Assembly (NCBI RefSeq): GCF_001277295.1
Contig: NZ_CP011456.1
Location: forward strand, 3,298,001-3,362,000
Direction of reading: 5' to 3'
DNA: 64,000 bases
DNA from: Anabaena sp. WA102
GTDB lineage: Bacteria > Cyanobacteriota > Cyanobacteriia > Cyanobacteriales > Nostocaceae
The notes beneath the pieces are model-generated. The model had not been told where the DNA came from, searched no databases, and worked only from the letters and a program-made list of their open reading frames with translations. A program made the position numbers and the translations under genes. Position 1 is the first letter of the stretch; each line of letters opens with the position of its first letter. Positions 51,916 to 63,393 of this stretch are shown here, one piece after another.

Positions 51916-52140
51916 AATTGACCGCAGATAAACAGATTGTTGATATCTGACGCACCTTACCAATGTGCCAGTTGCGTAAATTGTCAAATTAGTTAATTTT
52001 TTAATACAAAAATACATAAGTCTTTACAAAAAACATCTTGTTTATACCATACTGTTCAGGGTATATTCCAATAGAGCCGTTGCGGTTTAGTAGCAGATTT
52101 ACACACTCTGGGCAAATATACAACCAAAAGTTGAGCATCT

Positions 52141-55100
52141 ATGGATATATCTAATGTTCGTGACGACTCCAATTCACCACTTGTCACTTCTAGTATATTG
52201 AGTAACGACTTTTTACCCGTAAACCCGTTAGATAAAAATTCCCATTCATTCATTCATTCAGAATTTGATTCCCTTGCTACTATTACACCAACACAATATC
52301 TGAATCAAGAAATTCTCCCAATTACACAAATAGCACTACAAAAATTTTCCAATTCCTCTGAGTTCTCAAATAATATAGAATTAGCTTTTGGCTATGGTTG
52401 CAATGTTGAATTCGCACATCAAATAGTTGACAATTTAGCCAGTGGTCAAGAAATTCCCAATATCCAAATTATCCCTCAATCTCAGTTAAAAGCTGATGGA
52501 GCATTTGGCAATAATACTATTTATATCTCTCAAGATTTAGTTAACTCACAACAGTCTAATTTTAGTCAAGTTGTCAATGTCCTGTTAGAAGAAATGGGAC
52601 ACTATATAGATTCGCAAATAAATATTCAAGATGCTCCCGGAGATGAAGGCGCAATTTTTGCTAAACTCGTTCAAAATCAACCTTTAGCACCAGGAGAACT
52701 AATAACATTAAAAGCGGAAGATGATCATGGTATCTTAAATATTAACGGGCAAAATATCGCCATAGAACACGCGGATACTCATGGAGTATTTCTAGTTGAT
52801 AATACAGGAAGAATCTCAATTGACTTCTTAGCTGACTCCGGTAGTTACCATAACGAAATGGCTATTTTCAGCCTTGAGAATATGGATAGTTTAACACCTG
52901 GTTCAGCAGATTATATCAAAGAAGCGGCTCGTCGGGCTTTAAGTAATTCAACATTAGGATATACAGTAATTATTGATATTAACGAAGGTGCGAAATTTGT
53001 TGGAGAAATAGGAGAAAGTAATAAAAATGATGGAAATTATTCTGGTTTAAAAACCTTCAGTTTTACCCCTGGAGGTAAAATTGCATTTATGTTAGTTCCC
53101 CAAGGAACTGTTCAACAAGTATTTGATAATCCCAACGCAGGTAATAGTCAACGTCCCTTATTTTCTATTGCGGCTGCTAATCCCAATAATGCCACACAAA
53201 TAGGACAATTAGTGCCAGGTACTTTTGGTTGGGAAGATATTAGAAATGACCAAAGTACAGATGCAGATTACAACGATATTATCTTTAAAATTCAAGGTGC
53301 GATTGGATCACTAACAGATATAGGAGGATTATTTGCTAGTGGTAAAGATTGGCGGAATGTTCCCTTAGCTCAAGAAATTATTACCTTTGCTTCCCAATCT
53401 AATAATACAACCTTAATAGCCAAATTATCTCAAGATACAGGAGTTAGTAATTTAGATATTATTACTAATAATCCAGAAATTTCCGGTTCTGTCAACAATG
53501 CTGATAATATTAGCAAATTACAAGCTAAATTCAGTGATGGTAGTAATTTCGTTGATATTTTATCTGAGTTAAAAGCAAATGGCAGCTTTGTTTTAAATAA
53601 AGAGAAATTAGCTCAAATTAAAGGTGGACAAATCGCAGACGGAGACTATCAATTAAATTTACGTGCTGAAGATAAATTTGGTAATATTTCTGAATTTTTA
53701 GTTAAATTCACCTTGGATACAACTAAACCAGGAATACCCACAGAAGTAGGTTTGAAAAATGATGGTGATAGAGTTACAAATCAAAATACACCAACTATTA
53801 CAGGTAACGGAGAAAATGGTGTATTCATAGAACTATTTGATGGACAAAATAAATTAGGACAGACAACAGTTGTTAATGGTTTTTGGGAAATTACCACATC
53901 TCAAATTACCGATGGATTGAAAAAATTAACTATCACAGCCACCGATATTAGTGGTAATCCGAGTGATGCTAGTAATACAGAATTTACCATTGATTCTGCT
54001 TTACCACAAATTAATATTACCAATCCTCAAACTAATGCAATATTGAATCCAGGTGCAAGATTGCAAGGTACTGTAAATGGTACAGGTTCAACAATAGATA
54101 AATTAAGTTATCGTTTTGGTAATGGTAGTGAAATTAATGTACCAGTAAATAATCAAGGTGCATTTGATGTTGAATTGAATTTAACCGATTTATCTGGACA
54201 ACAAAACCTGATTATTAAAGCGGTTGACTTAGCCGGAAATAGTAAAGAAACTACTCAAAATGTAGTCGTCAATCAATCAACACCAGACACAACAGCACCA
54301 TCAATTACTGCTAGTCTTAATAATGATACAGGCATCAACACCGATGGTATCACTTTCGATTCTACCATCACAGGAACAGTCACAGATATCAGTGAAATAA
54401 CCACATTCCAAGCTAAGTTAAATTCTGGCAACTTTGTAGATGTTTTAGCTAAGTTGCAAAATGGTAATTTTACTTTAGATACAGCCACACTAACTCAAAT
54501 TAATGGTGGACAATTACCAGATGGTGTTTATCAACTTAATTTGAAAGCAGAAGATAAGTTTGGTAATATTTCTAGCGAAGTTAAATTAGACTTTACCCTG
54601 GATACCACAGCACCACAAACACCGGGCTTCATGTTAGATTCTCTGGTTGATTCTGCACCTATTGGAGATTCTCAGACAACCTATGATAAAGTCAAACTAA
54701 TAGGACAAACAGAAGCAAACGCCACCGTAACATTACAACAAACAGGGATATCAATTACTGCTGATACTGTGGGTAAATTTACATTTACTGATGTACCTCT
54801 CATATTAGGTGATAATTCCTTGACTGTGAATGCTAAAGATGCAGCCGGAAATACCAGCACCTTTACCACCATTATCAAAAGAGTTAATCAAGATAATAGC
54901 GATGTAGTTTTAGATTGGAACGCCACATTGTTAAATGCTATTTACACAGATAAAACAGCACCACCTGTTGCTTCTCGCAACATGGCGATCGCCCAAACTG
55001 CGGTTTTTGATGCCATAAATAGTATTACTGGAACTTACAAAAACTATCACTTCACAGGTACAGCCCCGAAAATTGTATCAGCAGAAGCCGCCGCCGCCTC

Positions 55101-58100
55101 AGCAGCTTATACCGTTCTCGTCAATCTTTACCCCAAGCAAAAAGCCTTCTTTGATACTGCTTTAACAACTTCTCTGGCTAAAATTACTGATGGTGAAGCA
55201 GAAAATACAGGAGTAACTTTTGGTCAAACTGTTGCCAATGATATCCTCACCTTACGGAGTACAGATGGGTCCAATACCACTGTAAATTACACACCTGGAA
55301 CTAATCCTGGTGATTGGCAACCAACTCCCCCAGCTAATGCTTCAGCCTTGTTACCACAATGGGGACAGGTGACACCATTCGGATTAACGAGTGGTTCTCA
55401 ATTCCGTCCTGCTGGTGAACCCGCTTTAACGAGTGATCAATATACTACAGACTTCAATCAGGTCAAAGATTTGGGCAGTATTAACAGTAACACCCGCACT
55501 GCTGACCAAACCCAAATTGCCCAATTCTGGGCTGATGGTGCAGGTACATTTACACCCCCTGGACATTGGAATCAAATAGCCCAAAATGTCGCTGCAACTA
55601 AGGGTAATTCTTTAGTAGATAATGCCCGTTTATTTGCCTTATTGGATATTTCTCTAGCAGATGCGGGAATTGCTGCTTGGGATGCTAAATATACCGAAAA
55701 TTCTTGGCGACCCATTACCGCAATTCAAAAAGCTGATACAGATGGTAATCCTAACACCACTGCTGACACCAATTGGAAACCCCTAATTACCACACCGCCA
55801 TTCCCCAGCTATATTTCTGGACATAGTACCTTTAGTGGGGCTGCGTCAACGGTATTAACGACAATTTTGGGCGATAATGTCGGCTTTAGTCTCAATTCTC
55901 TGGGAACTCCTGGTGTTAATCGCACTTTCACTAATTTCAATGCTGCTGCAAATGAGGCGGGAATTAGTCGGATTTATGGCGGGATTCATTTCAATGCAGA
56001 CAATGTAGATGGATTAGCTACTGGTAAGTCAGTGGGTAATTATGTCTTGCAAAACTTGTTAGCGCCGATTACTGAACCAGTGCAAAAGTTAAGTGTGATG
56101 CCTGGAGAGCAGTTAAAACTGGAATCACAAGATATTTTTGGTAAAAATGCCAATTTTGCCCTGGAAAGTAAAGAAAGCTTACCTACAGGGATGCTAGATA
56201 GCGATGGAACGCTAATCTTTAAGCCTACACCCGCGCAAATAGGCACTTATGATTTTACATTGGTAGCTAGAGATGGTGAGCAAGTTACCACCAAGAAGTT
56301 TAATTTAGCTGTAGTTGCTGACACATTGACAACTACAAGGATTTCTGGAGTAATTCAAAATACTGATCAGAAAGCGTTATCTGGTGTCGTGGTGAAAATT
56401 GGTGATGTATCTGCTACTACAGCCGCCGATGGTTCATTTACTTTGACTTTGGCTGGTGTGCCGTCTGCTGATGCAGCTTTGATCATTCAACCTGGTCAGC
56501 AAGTGGATAATATTGTTTATCCATCCATTGCTGAGAAATTACCTTTACTGTTGGGACATGATGTTTATGCGAATGTGAAAAACGTTATTGACCGTCCCAT
56601 CTTTTTACCACCTATTGACATTAGCAACGCTCAAACTATTAACCCTGCAATTACTCAAACTGTTACCAGTGCTGCAATTCCTGGTTCATCGGTTAGAGTT
56701 GCTGCTAATACTTTATTCGATCAAGACAATAAACCTTATACTGGCAAACTGAGTATTACCACAGTTCCCACAGAACTTACTCCTGCGGCTTTACCTGATA
56801 ACTTGCGTCCTGATTTGGTGGTGACAATTCAACCAGGGGAAATGAATTTTAGGACTCCTGCACCTCTGAGTTTACCGAATATAGCTGGATATGCGGCAGG
56901 TACGCAAATGGATTTATGGTCAATTAATCCCCAAACCGGAAATTTTGACAGTGTGGGAGTTGGTCAAGTTAGTGCTGATGGCAAGGTGATTAATACTATT
57001 AGTGGTGGTATTCGTAATAGTAGTTGGCATTTCTTCGCACCACCAGCACCAACTCCTAATAATCCTAATGCTGATCCTCGTAACCCTGAAAAAGGGTGTG
57101 AAGGAGACAAAGCAAAAGCAAAGAGTAATTCTGATGTGGAACTATATTCTGGTGCAGAAATAGAAACCCATAATTTAGCATCCTATCAATCTTTGGGAGT
57201 CAGTCGTGGATTGACTTTGCGTTACGATTCGGAGCGTGCTGATGCTAGACCAATTGTACATTTTGGATATAGCAATGTACCATCTGATCCAAATCTGCGA
57301 TTGATGGCGGAATTGACGATTAAACGGGGTGATTTCACTCTAGCAGTCCCAGGTTTTGCGGGTGGTAAATATGGATTGAATGGGGGAGAAAATTTCTGGT
57401 CAATTCCTAGTGGTGGTGGCAAGATTGATGCTGCACTTCAGGCAGATTTACGAACTTTATCCTCTGGGCGTTATGATTATGATTTAACAACGGGATTATT
57501 GAGATTTAATAATAATCAGTTTAATGGTTCGACTTCTAATAGTACGGGTAAATTACTGGTTGTCAATTCTGTAAATAGTGCTTTTGGTAGTGGTTGGGGA
57601 TTAGCAGGATTGCAGGAATTAGTTACTAATCCTGATGGTTCGGTAATGTTAATTGATGGTGATGGTAGTGAGTTGTTGTTTGAGAAGAATGCAGATAATA
57701 CCTATAAATCACCTGCTGGGCATTTCTCCACCTTAGAACGTTTGGGAGATGGTACTTTCCGTCATACTACGACAGATCAAACGGTGTACAGCTTTGATAC
57801 TCAGAATAAATTGGTTAAGGTGAGCGATCGCCTGAACAATGAAACACGCTATGTTTATCAAAATGGGGTATTGAGTAAGATTGTTGACCCTGTTGGCTTG
57901 GAAACTACTTTTACCTACGTTGGTAATAGGATTACCGCGATTACAGACCCCGCAGGGCGTGTCACGAAATTAACTTATGACAGCAATGGGAATTTACTCA
58001 AAATTACTGATCCTGATGGTACGGGTCAAACTTGGGAATATGATGCTAGTCATCACATGACCGCAGGTATTGACCAGCTAGGAAATCGCGGACAGACTTT

Positions 58101-61100
58101 CTATAATTTTGCAGGTAGGGTGACTAACTCGATTCTGAAAGATGGTTCAACAGTCAAGTTTGATCCTGTAGAGGTGCAAGGTTTATATGAGCCAAATAAG
58201 ACGAATGATCCTCTCAAAGCGCCTGTGGCTTTCCAATTAGGGGCAGCGACTTCTACCTATACGGATGCTAATGGCAATAAGATTGTGAATACTCTCGATA
58301 GGGCAGGACAGATTGTTTCTTCTTCTGATGCGGTTGGGTTGTTGCCTTCTGTAAAACGCAATCAGGATAACATGATTACGCAACAAACTGATGCGAGAGG
58401 AAACGCTACCTCATTTACTTATGATGCAAAAGGTAATGTCCTTACTACTCAAGATTCATTGTCTTTTCTTTCTCCTGGAGGAAATGCCTTAATTATCAAT
58501 GGTGGTAATGGTAGTGAGACAAACTTTCTTGTAAACTTACTTCAAGAATCAGGGATAAAAACTACGATTGCTAATACGGTTCCAACCAATTTAAACGGAT
58601 TTACTCAAGTTTTAGATATTCGGTATGACAATCAATTTGCCCTAAAAGATTCAGATAAGGCACTGTACCTTGATTTTTTACGGTCTGGTGGTAATTTAAT
58701 GTTAGTGGGTGAAAATGGGAACTTTGCAACTCGTAACAATTCAATCTTGAACTTTATTGAAAAAGCAGGTGGCGGCTTACTGAATTTCGTTGAGCCTACT
58801 TTCGTTCAGCAAGTTCTAGCCCCATTTAATAGTCCTAATCCTATTTCTGATGGGAATGTAACCTATGGTGGAGTTGCAACTGGAGGTGTTGCCAGTGCAG
58901 GGACAGGGCAGTTTGTCACGGTGGATAATGCAAATCGAGGTAGTACCATCTACTTTGATGAAAATGATCTTCCCAATGCTCTTGGTGGAAAATTAACTGT
59001 CATGTTTGACACTAATTTCTTCCTCGGCACAAATGATATTACAGATAACCAAAACTTAATTAACAACTTAATTGGTTTTGAACGTATAGATACTAGTTTT
59101 ACCTACGACTCAAAATTCAACCAACTAACCAGTAAAACTGATGAATTAGGTCATCAAACTCTTTATCAAATTGATCCGAATAATGGCAACTTGCTATCTC
59201 TAACTCAAGTTGTTGGCGCTGTGGGTGGTGATGATGACCTTGTTACCAAATTCACCTATACCGACAAGGGATTAGTTGACCTGATTACTGACCCCTTGGG
59301 ACGCATCACGGATGAAGATTATGATGCTAAGGGTCGTTTAACTGCTATCACCTACGCCAAGGGTACGGCAGATGAAGCTAAAAAGCAGTTTGAGTATGAT
59401 GCAGCAGGTAATCAAACGGCAATTATTGATGAAAATGGTAATCGCACTGCATTTGAATATGATGCTCTGAATCGGTTGGTGAAAACTGTTGAAGCTGACC
59501 CTGATGGTGCTGGTCCATTAACTTCACCTGTGAATACTTACAGTTATGATGCCAGAGGGAATTTAATCTCGACTACTGATGCTGTCGGTCATGTTGCTCA
59601 AAATGCTTATGATCAGTTAAATCGTCTCATTCAGTCTATTGATGCTCTGAACCAGAAGACTACTTATGGTTACGATAAGCTGGGTAATCTGCTCTCGGTT
59701 GTTGATCCTTTGGGACATAAGACTGAGAATAAATATGATCCTCGGAATCGGGTGGTTGAGACAATTGATCCGTCAGGAAGTAGTAATAGATTCAGTTATG
59801 ACTCAGATAATAATCTCGCCACAGTTTTAGAAGTTAGCACCACAAAAGACAATAGAAATAATGCTTTAGTCTCCACTAATAATGGACAAATTGGCATTAT
59901 CAATACACTGACGGGAGAGTTTACAAAACTAGCATCAACTAGTAAAATCTGGACTGATATAGCCCTCACTTCAGATAACAAGTTATTTGGAATTACTTCA
60001 ACTGGGCTGTACCAAATTGACTCAAATTCGGGCAATATCTCACTAATTGGAAATCTAGGGACAAGTAATTTAAATGCGTTGGGAATTGCGCCAAACAATG
60101 AACTTTATGCAACTGGAGGATCTAATTTCTATAAGATTGATGCCAAAACGGGAACTGCTTCTTTAATAGCAAACTTGGGAACTAATTTTTCTAGCAGTGG
60201 CGACATTGTATTCGATCATGTTCGCAGCTTATTCTGGGCTACTTCCAATTCAGGAGGAACTGACACCCTATTCTCGATTACACTGAGTGGTACTGCAACC
60301 AAACTTGGTAATACAGGCTTTGGAGGGGTATACGGGTTATTCCTAGATGAAGCAGGTAATCTGTTAGGCTTTACATCGGACGGAAAACAAATTGCTATAA
60401 ACAAAGATACTGGCGTTGGAACTTTGCAGAAAACGGTAAGTAATTTGAGTAGTCCGATTTTGGGTTCAGCGCAAAACATAACTGGTAATTTAACTACTTT
60501 TGCCTATGATGCAAGGAATCGCAAGACGGGTCAAACTGATGCGTTAGGTAAGACAACACAGTACCAGTATGATGCAGCGAACAATCTTATTTCCCAAACT
60601 GATCGGAATGGGAATCAAACCAAATATCAATATGATGATTTAAACCGTCGTATCCAAACTCAAGATGCTTTAAGTCGGATCTCCAGCACTAGCTACAATG
60701 GCGTTGGTAATATCACTTCCACTACCGATGAATTAGGAAGAATTACCAAGTACACCTACGATAATCGGAATCGCTCAAAAACGATTATTGATCCGTTGAA
60801 TGGTACAACTACCTTTAGCTACGATTTGGTTGGCAATCTTAAAACCATTACCGATGAGCTAAATCGCAGCAGTAGCTACAATTATGATGCACTAAATCGT
60901 AAAGTTAGCACCGCAGATCCTTTAGGTCAGACAACTCGCACTGTTTATGACGCAGTTGATAATGTCATATCGGTGACAGATGCTCTTAACCAAACCACCA
61001 GTTACAATTACGATGCTCTCAACCGTCGCACTAAAGTAACTGATGCTAAAGGTCAGGTAACAACCACTGTTTATGATGCAGTTGGCAATATCCTCTCTAT

Positions 61101-63390
61101 TACTGACCCAGTTGGTAATAAGACTAGCTATACCTACGATGCAAATGACAGATTAAGCAGCGATACCAATGCTTTAGGTAAAACCGCTTCTTATCAATAC
61201 GATTTTGCTGGTAATGAGACAGCAACCACAGACCGCAATGGTCGCGTTCGCAAATTCACTTACGATAAGCTGAACCGGCAAATTGGTGAACAATGGCTAG
61301 ATGCTAATAATATTGCCATTCGCACTACTGGCTACACTTACGATGCTGTTGGTAATTTAATCACTGCCAATGATCCTAGCTCCAAATATAGCTATGGCTA
61401 TGATGCGGTGAATCGCCTAACTTCTGTTGATAACAAAGATACTCCGGTTGTTCCCAATGTCTTACTCAATTACACTTATGATGCGGCTGATAACCTGCTT
61501 AAAGTTACAGACACTATCAATAATCAATTGAAAGGAACTACCAGCTATACCTATGATGCTCTGAACCGAGCAACAAGCCTCACCCAGTCTGGTAATGGTG
61601 TGGCTAATAAACGGGTTGATATGACCTATGATGCTGCTAGTCAGATGACTGGTTTAAATCGCTTCACGGATTTAGCAGGGTTAAATGCGGTAGCAAATAC
61701 TGGCTATACTTATGATGCTAATGGACGACTGACTAATTTAACCCACAAGCAAGGTAATAACAATTTAGCTGCTTATGGCTATGTTTATGATGCAGTAAAT
61801 CGGATTACTCAGACTACTTCCGTTGATGGTACTAGCACGTTTAATTATGATGCAACTAATCAGCTAACCAGTACAGACCACAGCTATCAAACTGATGAAG
61901 CTTACAGCTACGATGCTAATGGTAATCGCACTAATACGGGATATACCACTGGCACAAATAATCAACTGTTGTCTGATGGCACTTATAACTATGAATACGA
62001 TGGTGAAGGTAATCGCACTAAGCGGACAGAAATTGCTACTGGTCAGGTGACAGAGTATGTCTGGGATTACCGAAATCGTCTGACAAAGGTAAGTTTCAAA
62101 GATGCGGCTGGTAATGAGATTAAGACTGTAGAGTACACCTACGATGTTAATAACCGTCGCATTGCCAAGAGTATTGATGCTGATGGTTCTGGTCTGGCTA
62201 CTCCGACGGTGGAAAGGTATGTCTATGATGGACAGAATATTGCTCTGACTTTTGATGGTAATGGTACGCAAACTCACCGTTATTTCTATGGTACGGGCGT
62301 TGACCAGATTTTAGCGGATGAGAATAGTCAAGGTCAGGTATTGTGGACGCTGACTGATAATCAAGGTACGGTGAGGGATCTGGTTGATGGGACTGGAACT
62401 GTTCAGAATCACATTACCTATGACAGTTTTGGCAAGATTACTAGTCAGACTGATCCTGCGTTTAAGACAATTCTTGCTTATACTGGGCGCGAGTTTGATG
62501 GTGAGACGGGGCAATACTACTATCGCGCTAGATATTACGATCAAAATGTAGGTAGATTTATTGGTGAAGATCCGATTGGATTTAATGCTGGGGATGCTAA
62601 CCTTTATCGGTATGTAATTAACAGTCCAATTAACTTTACCGATCCTAGTGGCAAAATTATTCCTCTTTTGATACTAATTGCTGCTGGTGGTGCAGCGATT
62701 GGAGGTGGTCTGGATGCAGTTCGACAAGGTATTCAAATTGCAGAGGGAAGCCGCAAAGAATTTTCGTGGAGTGAAGTCGGTATTAGTGCAGGGGTTGGTG
62801 CAGTTGCTGCTCCAATTGTTGCTGCTGCTCCATGGTTAACGATTCCTCTTGCTGGGTTAGGCATTTACAGTGGCATTAAGCAAATATCATGTGGCAACTA
62901 TGCTACTGGTGCTTTTGACATTGCTACCTCGTTAGCGCCATTTGGTCTTAAAGGAGTTAGAAATTCTGTTTTTGGACTAAAAGAGCCAGTAGTATCTCCA
63001 GTAGTAACTGCGAAAGCGCAAGTCGGTAATTCAGTGTTTACAGATGTAAATCAGACTGCAAGAACTGGAGCAGTTTCTGAACAGCCTACCCTTATTGCTG
63101 ATCGAATTGCTACTAAAATGGAAACATCTGGTAAATCTCTTCCCAATGGAAATATGGGGACGGCTCATGCAGAAATTGGGGCTATTCAACAAGCATTTGA
63201 TGCAGGAAAAACGGTTGGGAATAATATGACGCTAACAGTTAGTGGAAAACCTGTTTGCGGTTTTTGCATGGGAGATATTGCAGCCATGGCAAATGAATCT
63301 GGCTTAAAATCACTAACTGTAATTGAAGAGGCTACGGGGAATAGTTTTTTCTGGCAACCTGGGATGAAATCTTTAAAAAAAGGTGAATAA
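52141..63390 (+). CDS. Giant RHS/YD-repeat polymorphic toxin with haloperoxidase-type domain and C-terminal deaminase
   Basis: 3749 residues with no clear signal peptide. An N-terminal domain has LLEEMGHYID near residue 155. A DUF4114 domain spans about 215-390, and Ig/Bap-like repeats about 440-915. A vanadium haloperoxidase/PAP2-type domain spans about 920-1310 with K1183-x6-R1190-P, SGHS with H1228, and SR-x5-H1283-x3-D1287. He_PIG and carboxypeptidase-regulatory-like domains follow to about 1490. The RHS shell with YD repeats spans about 1650-3450, with two non-YD insertions (about 2108-2318 and 2568-2780). The RHS core ends GRFIGEDPIGFNAGDANLYRY. The variable C-terminus (3504-3749) has a hydrophobic stretch and a deaminase fold with H3676-A-E3678 and C3706-GF-C3709. 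This is the polymorphic-toxin layout: the RHS shell would encase the deaminase. The next gene is the likely immunity partner. Confidence 0.88.
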   Translation: MDISNVRDDSNSPLVTSSILSNDFLPVNPLDKNSHSFIHSEFDSLATITPTQYLNQEILPITQIALQKFSNSSEFSNNIELAFGYGCNVEFAHQIVDNLASGQEIPNIQIIPQSQLKADGAFGNNTIYISQDLVNSQQSNFSQVVNVLLEEMGHYIDSQINIQDAPGDEGAIFAKLVQNQPLAPGELITLKAEDDHGILNINGQNIAIEHADTHGVFLVDNTGRISIDFLADSGSYHNEMAIFSLENMDSLTPGSADYIKEAARRALSNSTLGYTVIIDINEGAKFVGEIGESNKNDGNYSGLKTFSFTPGGKIAFMLVPQGTVQQVFDNPNAGNSQRPLFSIAAANPNNATQIGQLVPGTFGWEDIRNDQSTDADYNDIIFKIQGAIGSLTDIGGLFASGKDWRNVPLAQEIITFASQSNNTTLIAKLSQDTGVSNLDIITNNPEISGSVNNADNISKLQAKFSDGSNFVDILSELKANGSFVLNKEKLAQIKGGQIADGDYQLNLRAEDKFGNISEFLVKFTLDTTKPGIPTEVGLKNDGDRVTNQNTPTITGNGENGVFIELFDGQNKLGQTTVVNGFWEITTSQITDGLKKLTITATDISGNPSDASNTEFTIDSALPQINITNPQTNAILNPGARLQGTVNGTGSTIDKLSYRFGNGSEINVPVNNQGAFDVELNLTDLSGQQNLIIKAVDLAGNSKETTQNVVVNQSTPDTTAPSITASLNNDTGINTDGITFDSTITGTVTDISEITTFQAKLNSGNFVDVLAKLQNGNFTLDTATLTQINGGQLPDGVYQLNLKAEDKFGNISSEVKLDFTLDTTAPQTPGFMLDSLVDSAPIGDSQTTYDKVKLIGQTEANATVTLQQTGISITADTVGKFTFTDVPLILGDNSLTVNAKDAAGNTSTFTTIIKRVNQDNSDVVLDWNATLLNAIYTDKTAPPVASRNMAIAQTAVFDAINSITGTYKNYHFTGTAPKIVSAEAAAASAAYTVLVNLYPKQKAFFDTALTTSLAKITDGEAENTGVTFGQTVANDILTLRSTDGSNTTVNYTPGTNPGDWQPTPPANASALLPQWGQVTPFGLTSGSQFRPAGEPALTSDQYTTDFNQVKDLGSINSNTRTADQTQIAQFWADGAGTFTPPGHWNQIAQNVAATKGNSLVDNARLFALLDISLADAGIAAWDAKYTENSWRPITAIQKADTDGNPNTTADTNWKPLITTPPFPSYISGHSTFSGAASTVLTTILGDNVGFSLNSLGTPGVNRTFTNFNAAANEAGISRIYGGIHFNADNVDGLATGKSVGNYVLQNLLAPITEPVQKLSVMPGEQLKLESQDIFGKNANFALESKESLPTGMLDSDGTLIFKPTPAQIGTYDFTLVARDGEQVTTKKFNLAVVADTLTTTRISGVIQNTDQKALSGVVVKIGDVSATTAADGSFTLTLAGVPSADAALIIQPGQQVDNIVYPSIAEKLPLLLGHDVYANVKNVIDRPIFLPPIDISNAQTINPAITQTVTSAAIPGSSVRVAANTLFDQDNKPYTGKLSITTVPTELTPAALPDNLRPDLVVTIQPGEMNFRTPAPLSLPNIAGYAAGTQMDLWSINPQTGNFDSVGVGQVSADGKVINTISGGIRNSSWHFFAPPAPTPNNPNADPRNPEKGCEGDKAKAKSNSDVELYSGAEIETHNLASYQSLGVSRGLTLRYDSERADARPIVHFGYSNVPSDPNLRLMAELTIKRGDFTLAVPGFAGGKYGLNGGENFWSIPSGGGKIDAALQADLRTLSSGRYDYDLTTGLLRFNNNQFNGSTSNSTGKLLVVNSVNSAFGSGWGLAGLQELVTNPDGSVMLIDGDGSELLFEKNADNTYKSPAGHFSTLERLGDGTFRHTTTDQTVYSFDTQNKLVKVSDRLNNETRYVYQNGVLSKIVDPVGLETTFTYVGNRITAITDPAGRVTKLTYDSNGNLLKITDPDGTGQTWEYDASHHMTAGIDQLGNRGQTFYNFAGRVTNSILKDGSTVKFDPVEVQGLYEPNKTNDPLKAPVAFQLGAATSTYTDANGNKIVNTLDRAGQIVSSSDAVGLLPSVKRNQDNMITQQTDARGNATSFTYDAKGNVLTTQDSLSFLSPGGNALIINGGNGSETNFLVNLLQESGIKTTIANTVPTNLNGFTQVLDIRYDNQFALKDSDKALYLDFLRSGGNLMLVGENGNFATRNNSILNFIEKAGGGLLNFVEPTFVQQVLAPFNSPNPISDGNVTYGGVATGGVASAGTGQFVTVDNANRGSTIYFDENDLPNALGGKLTVMFDTNFFLGTNDITDNQNLINNLIGFERIDTSFTYDSKFNQLTSKTDELGHQTLYQIDPNNGNLLSLTQVVGAVGGDDDLVTKFTYTDKGLVDLITDPLGRITDEDYDAKGRLTAITYAKGTADEAKKQFEYDAAGNQTAIIDENGNRTAFEYDALNRLVKTVEADPDGAGPLTSPVNTYSYDARGNLISTTDAVGHVAQNAYDQLNRLIQSIDALNQKTTYGYDKLGNLLSVVDPLGHKTENKYDPRNRVVETIDPSGSSNRFSYDSDNNLATVLEVSTTKDNRNNALVSTNNGQIGIINTLTGEFTKLASTSKIWTDIALTSDNKLFGITSTGLYQIDSNSGNISLIGNLGTSNLNALGIAPNNELYATGGSNFYKIDAKTGTASLIANLGTNFSSSGDIVFDHVRSLFWATSNSGGTDTLFSITLSGTATKLGNTGFGGVYGLFLDEAGNLLGFTSDGKQIAINKDTGVGTLQKTVSNLSSPILGSAQNITGNLTTFAYDARNRKTGQTDALGKTTQYQYDAANNLISQTDRNGNQTKYQYDDLNRRIQTQDALSRISSTSYNGVGNITSTTDELGRITKYTYDNRNRSKTIIDPLNGTTTFSYDLVGNLKTITDELNRSSSYNYDALNRKVSTADPLGQTTRTVYDAVDNVISVTDALNQTTSYNYDALNRRTKVTDAKGQVTTTVYDAVGNILSITDPVGNKTSYTYDANDRLSSDTNALGKTASYQYDFAGNETATTDRNGRVRKFTYDKLNRQIGEQWLDANNIAIRTTGYTYDAVGNLITANDPSSKYSYGYDAVNRLTSVDNKDTPVVPNVLLNYTYDAADNLLKVTDTINNQLKGTTSYTYDALNRATSLTQSGNGVANKRVDMTYDAASQMTGLNRFTDLAGLNAVANTGYTYDANGRLTNLTHKQGNNNLAAYGYVYDAVNRITQTTSVDGTSTFNYDATNQLTSTDHSYQTDEAYSYDANGNRTNTGYTTGTNNQLLSDGTYNYEYDGEGNRTKRTEIATGQVTEYVWDYRNRLTKVSFKDAAGNEIKTVEYTYDVNNRRIAKSIDADGSGLATPTVERYVYDGQNIALTFDGNGTQTHRYFYGTGVDQILADENSQGQVLWTLTDNQGTVRDLVDGTGTVQNHITYDSFGKITSQTDPAFKTILAYTGREFDGETGQYYYRARYYDQNVGRFIGEDPIGFNAGDANLYRYVINSPINFTDPSGKIIPLLILIAAGGAAIGGGLDAVRQGIQIAEGSRKEFSWSEVGISAGVGAVAAPIVAAAPWLTIPLAGLGIYSGIKQISCGNYATGAFDIATSLAPFGLKGVRNSVFGLKEPVVSPVVTAKAQVGNSVFTDVNQTARTGAVSEQPTLIADRIATKMETSGKSLPNGNMGTAHAEIGAIQQAFDAGKTVGNNMTLTVSGKPVCGFCMGDIAAMANESGLKSLTVIEEATGNSFFWQPGMKSLKKGE

Positions 63391-63393
63391 TTA

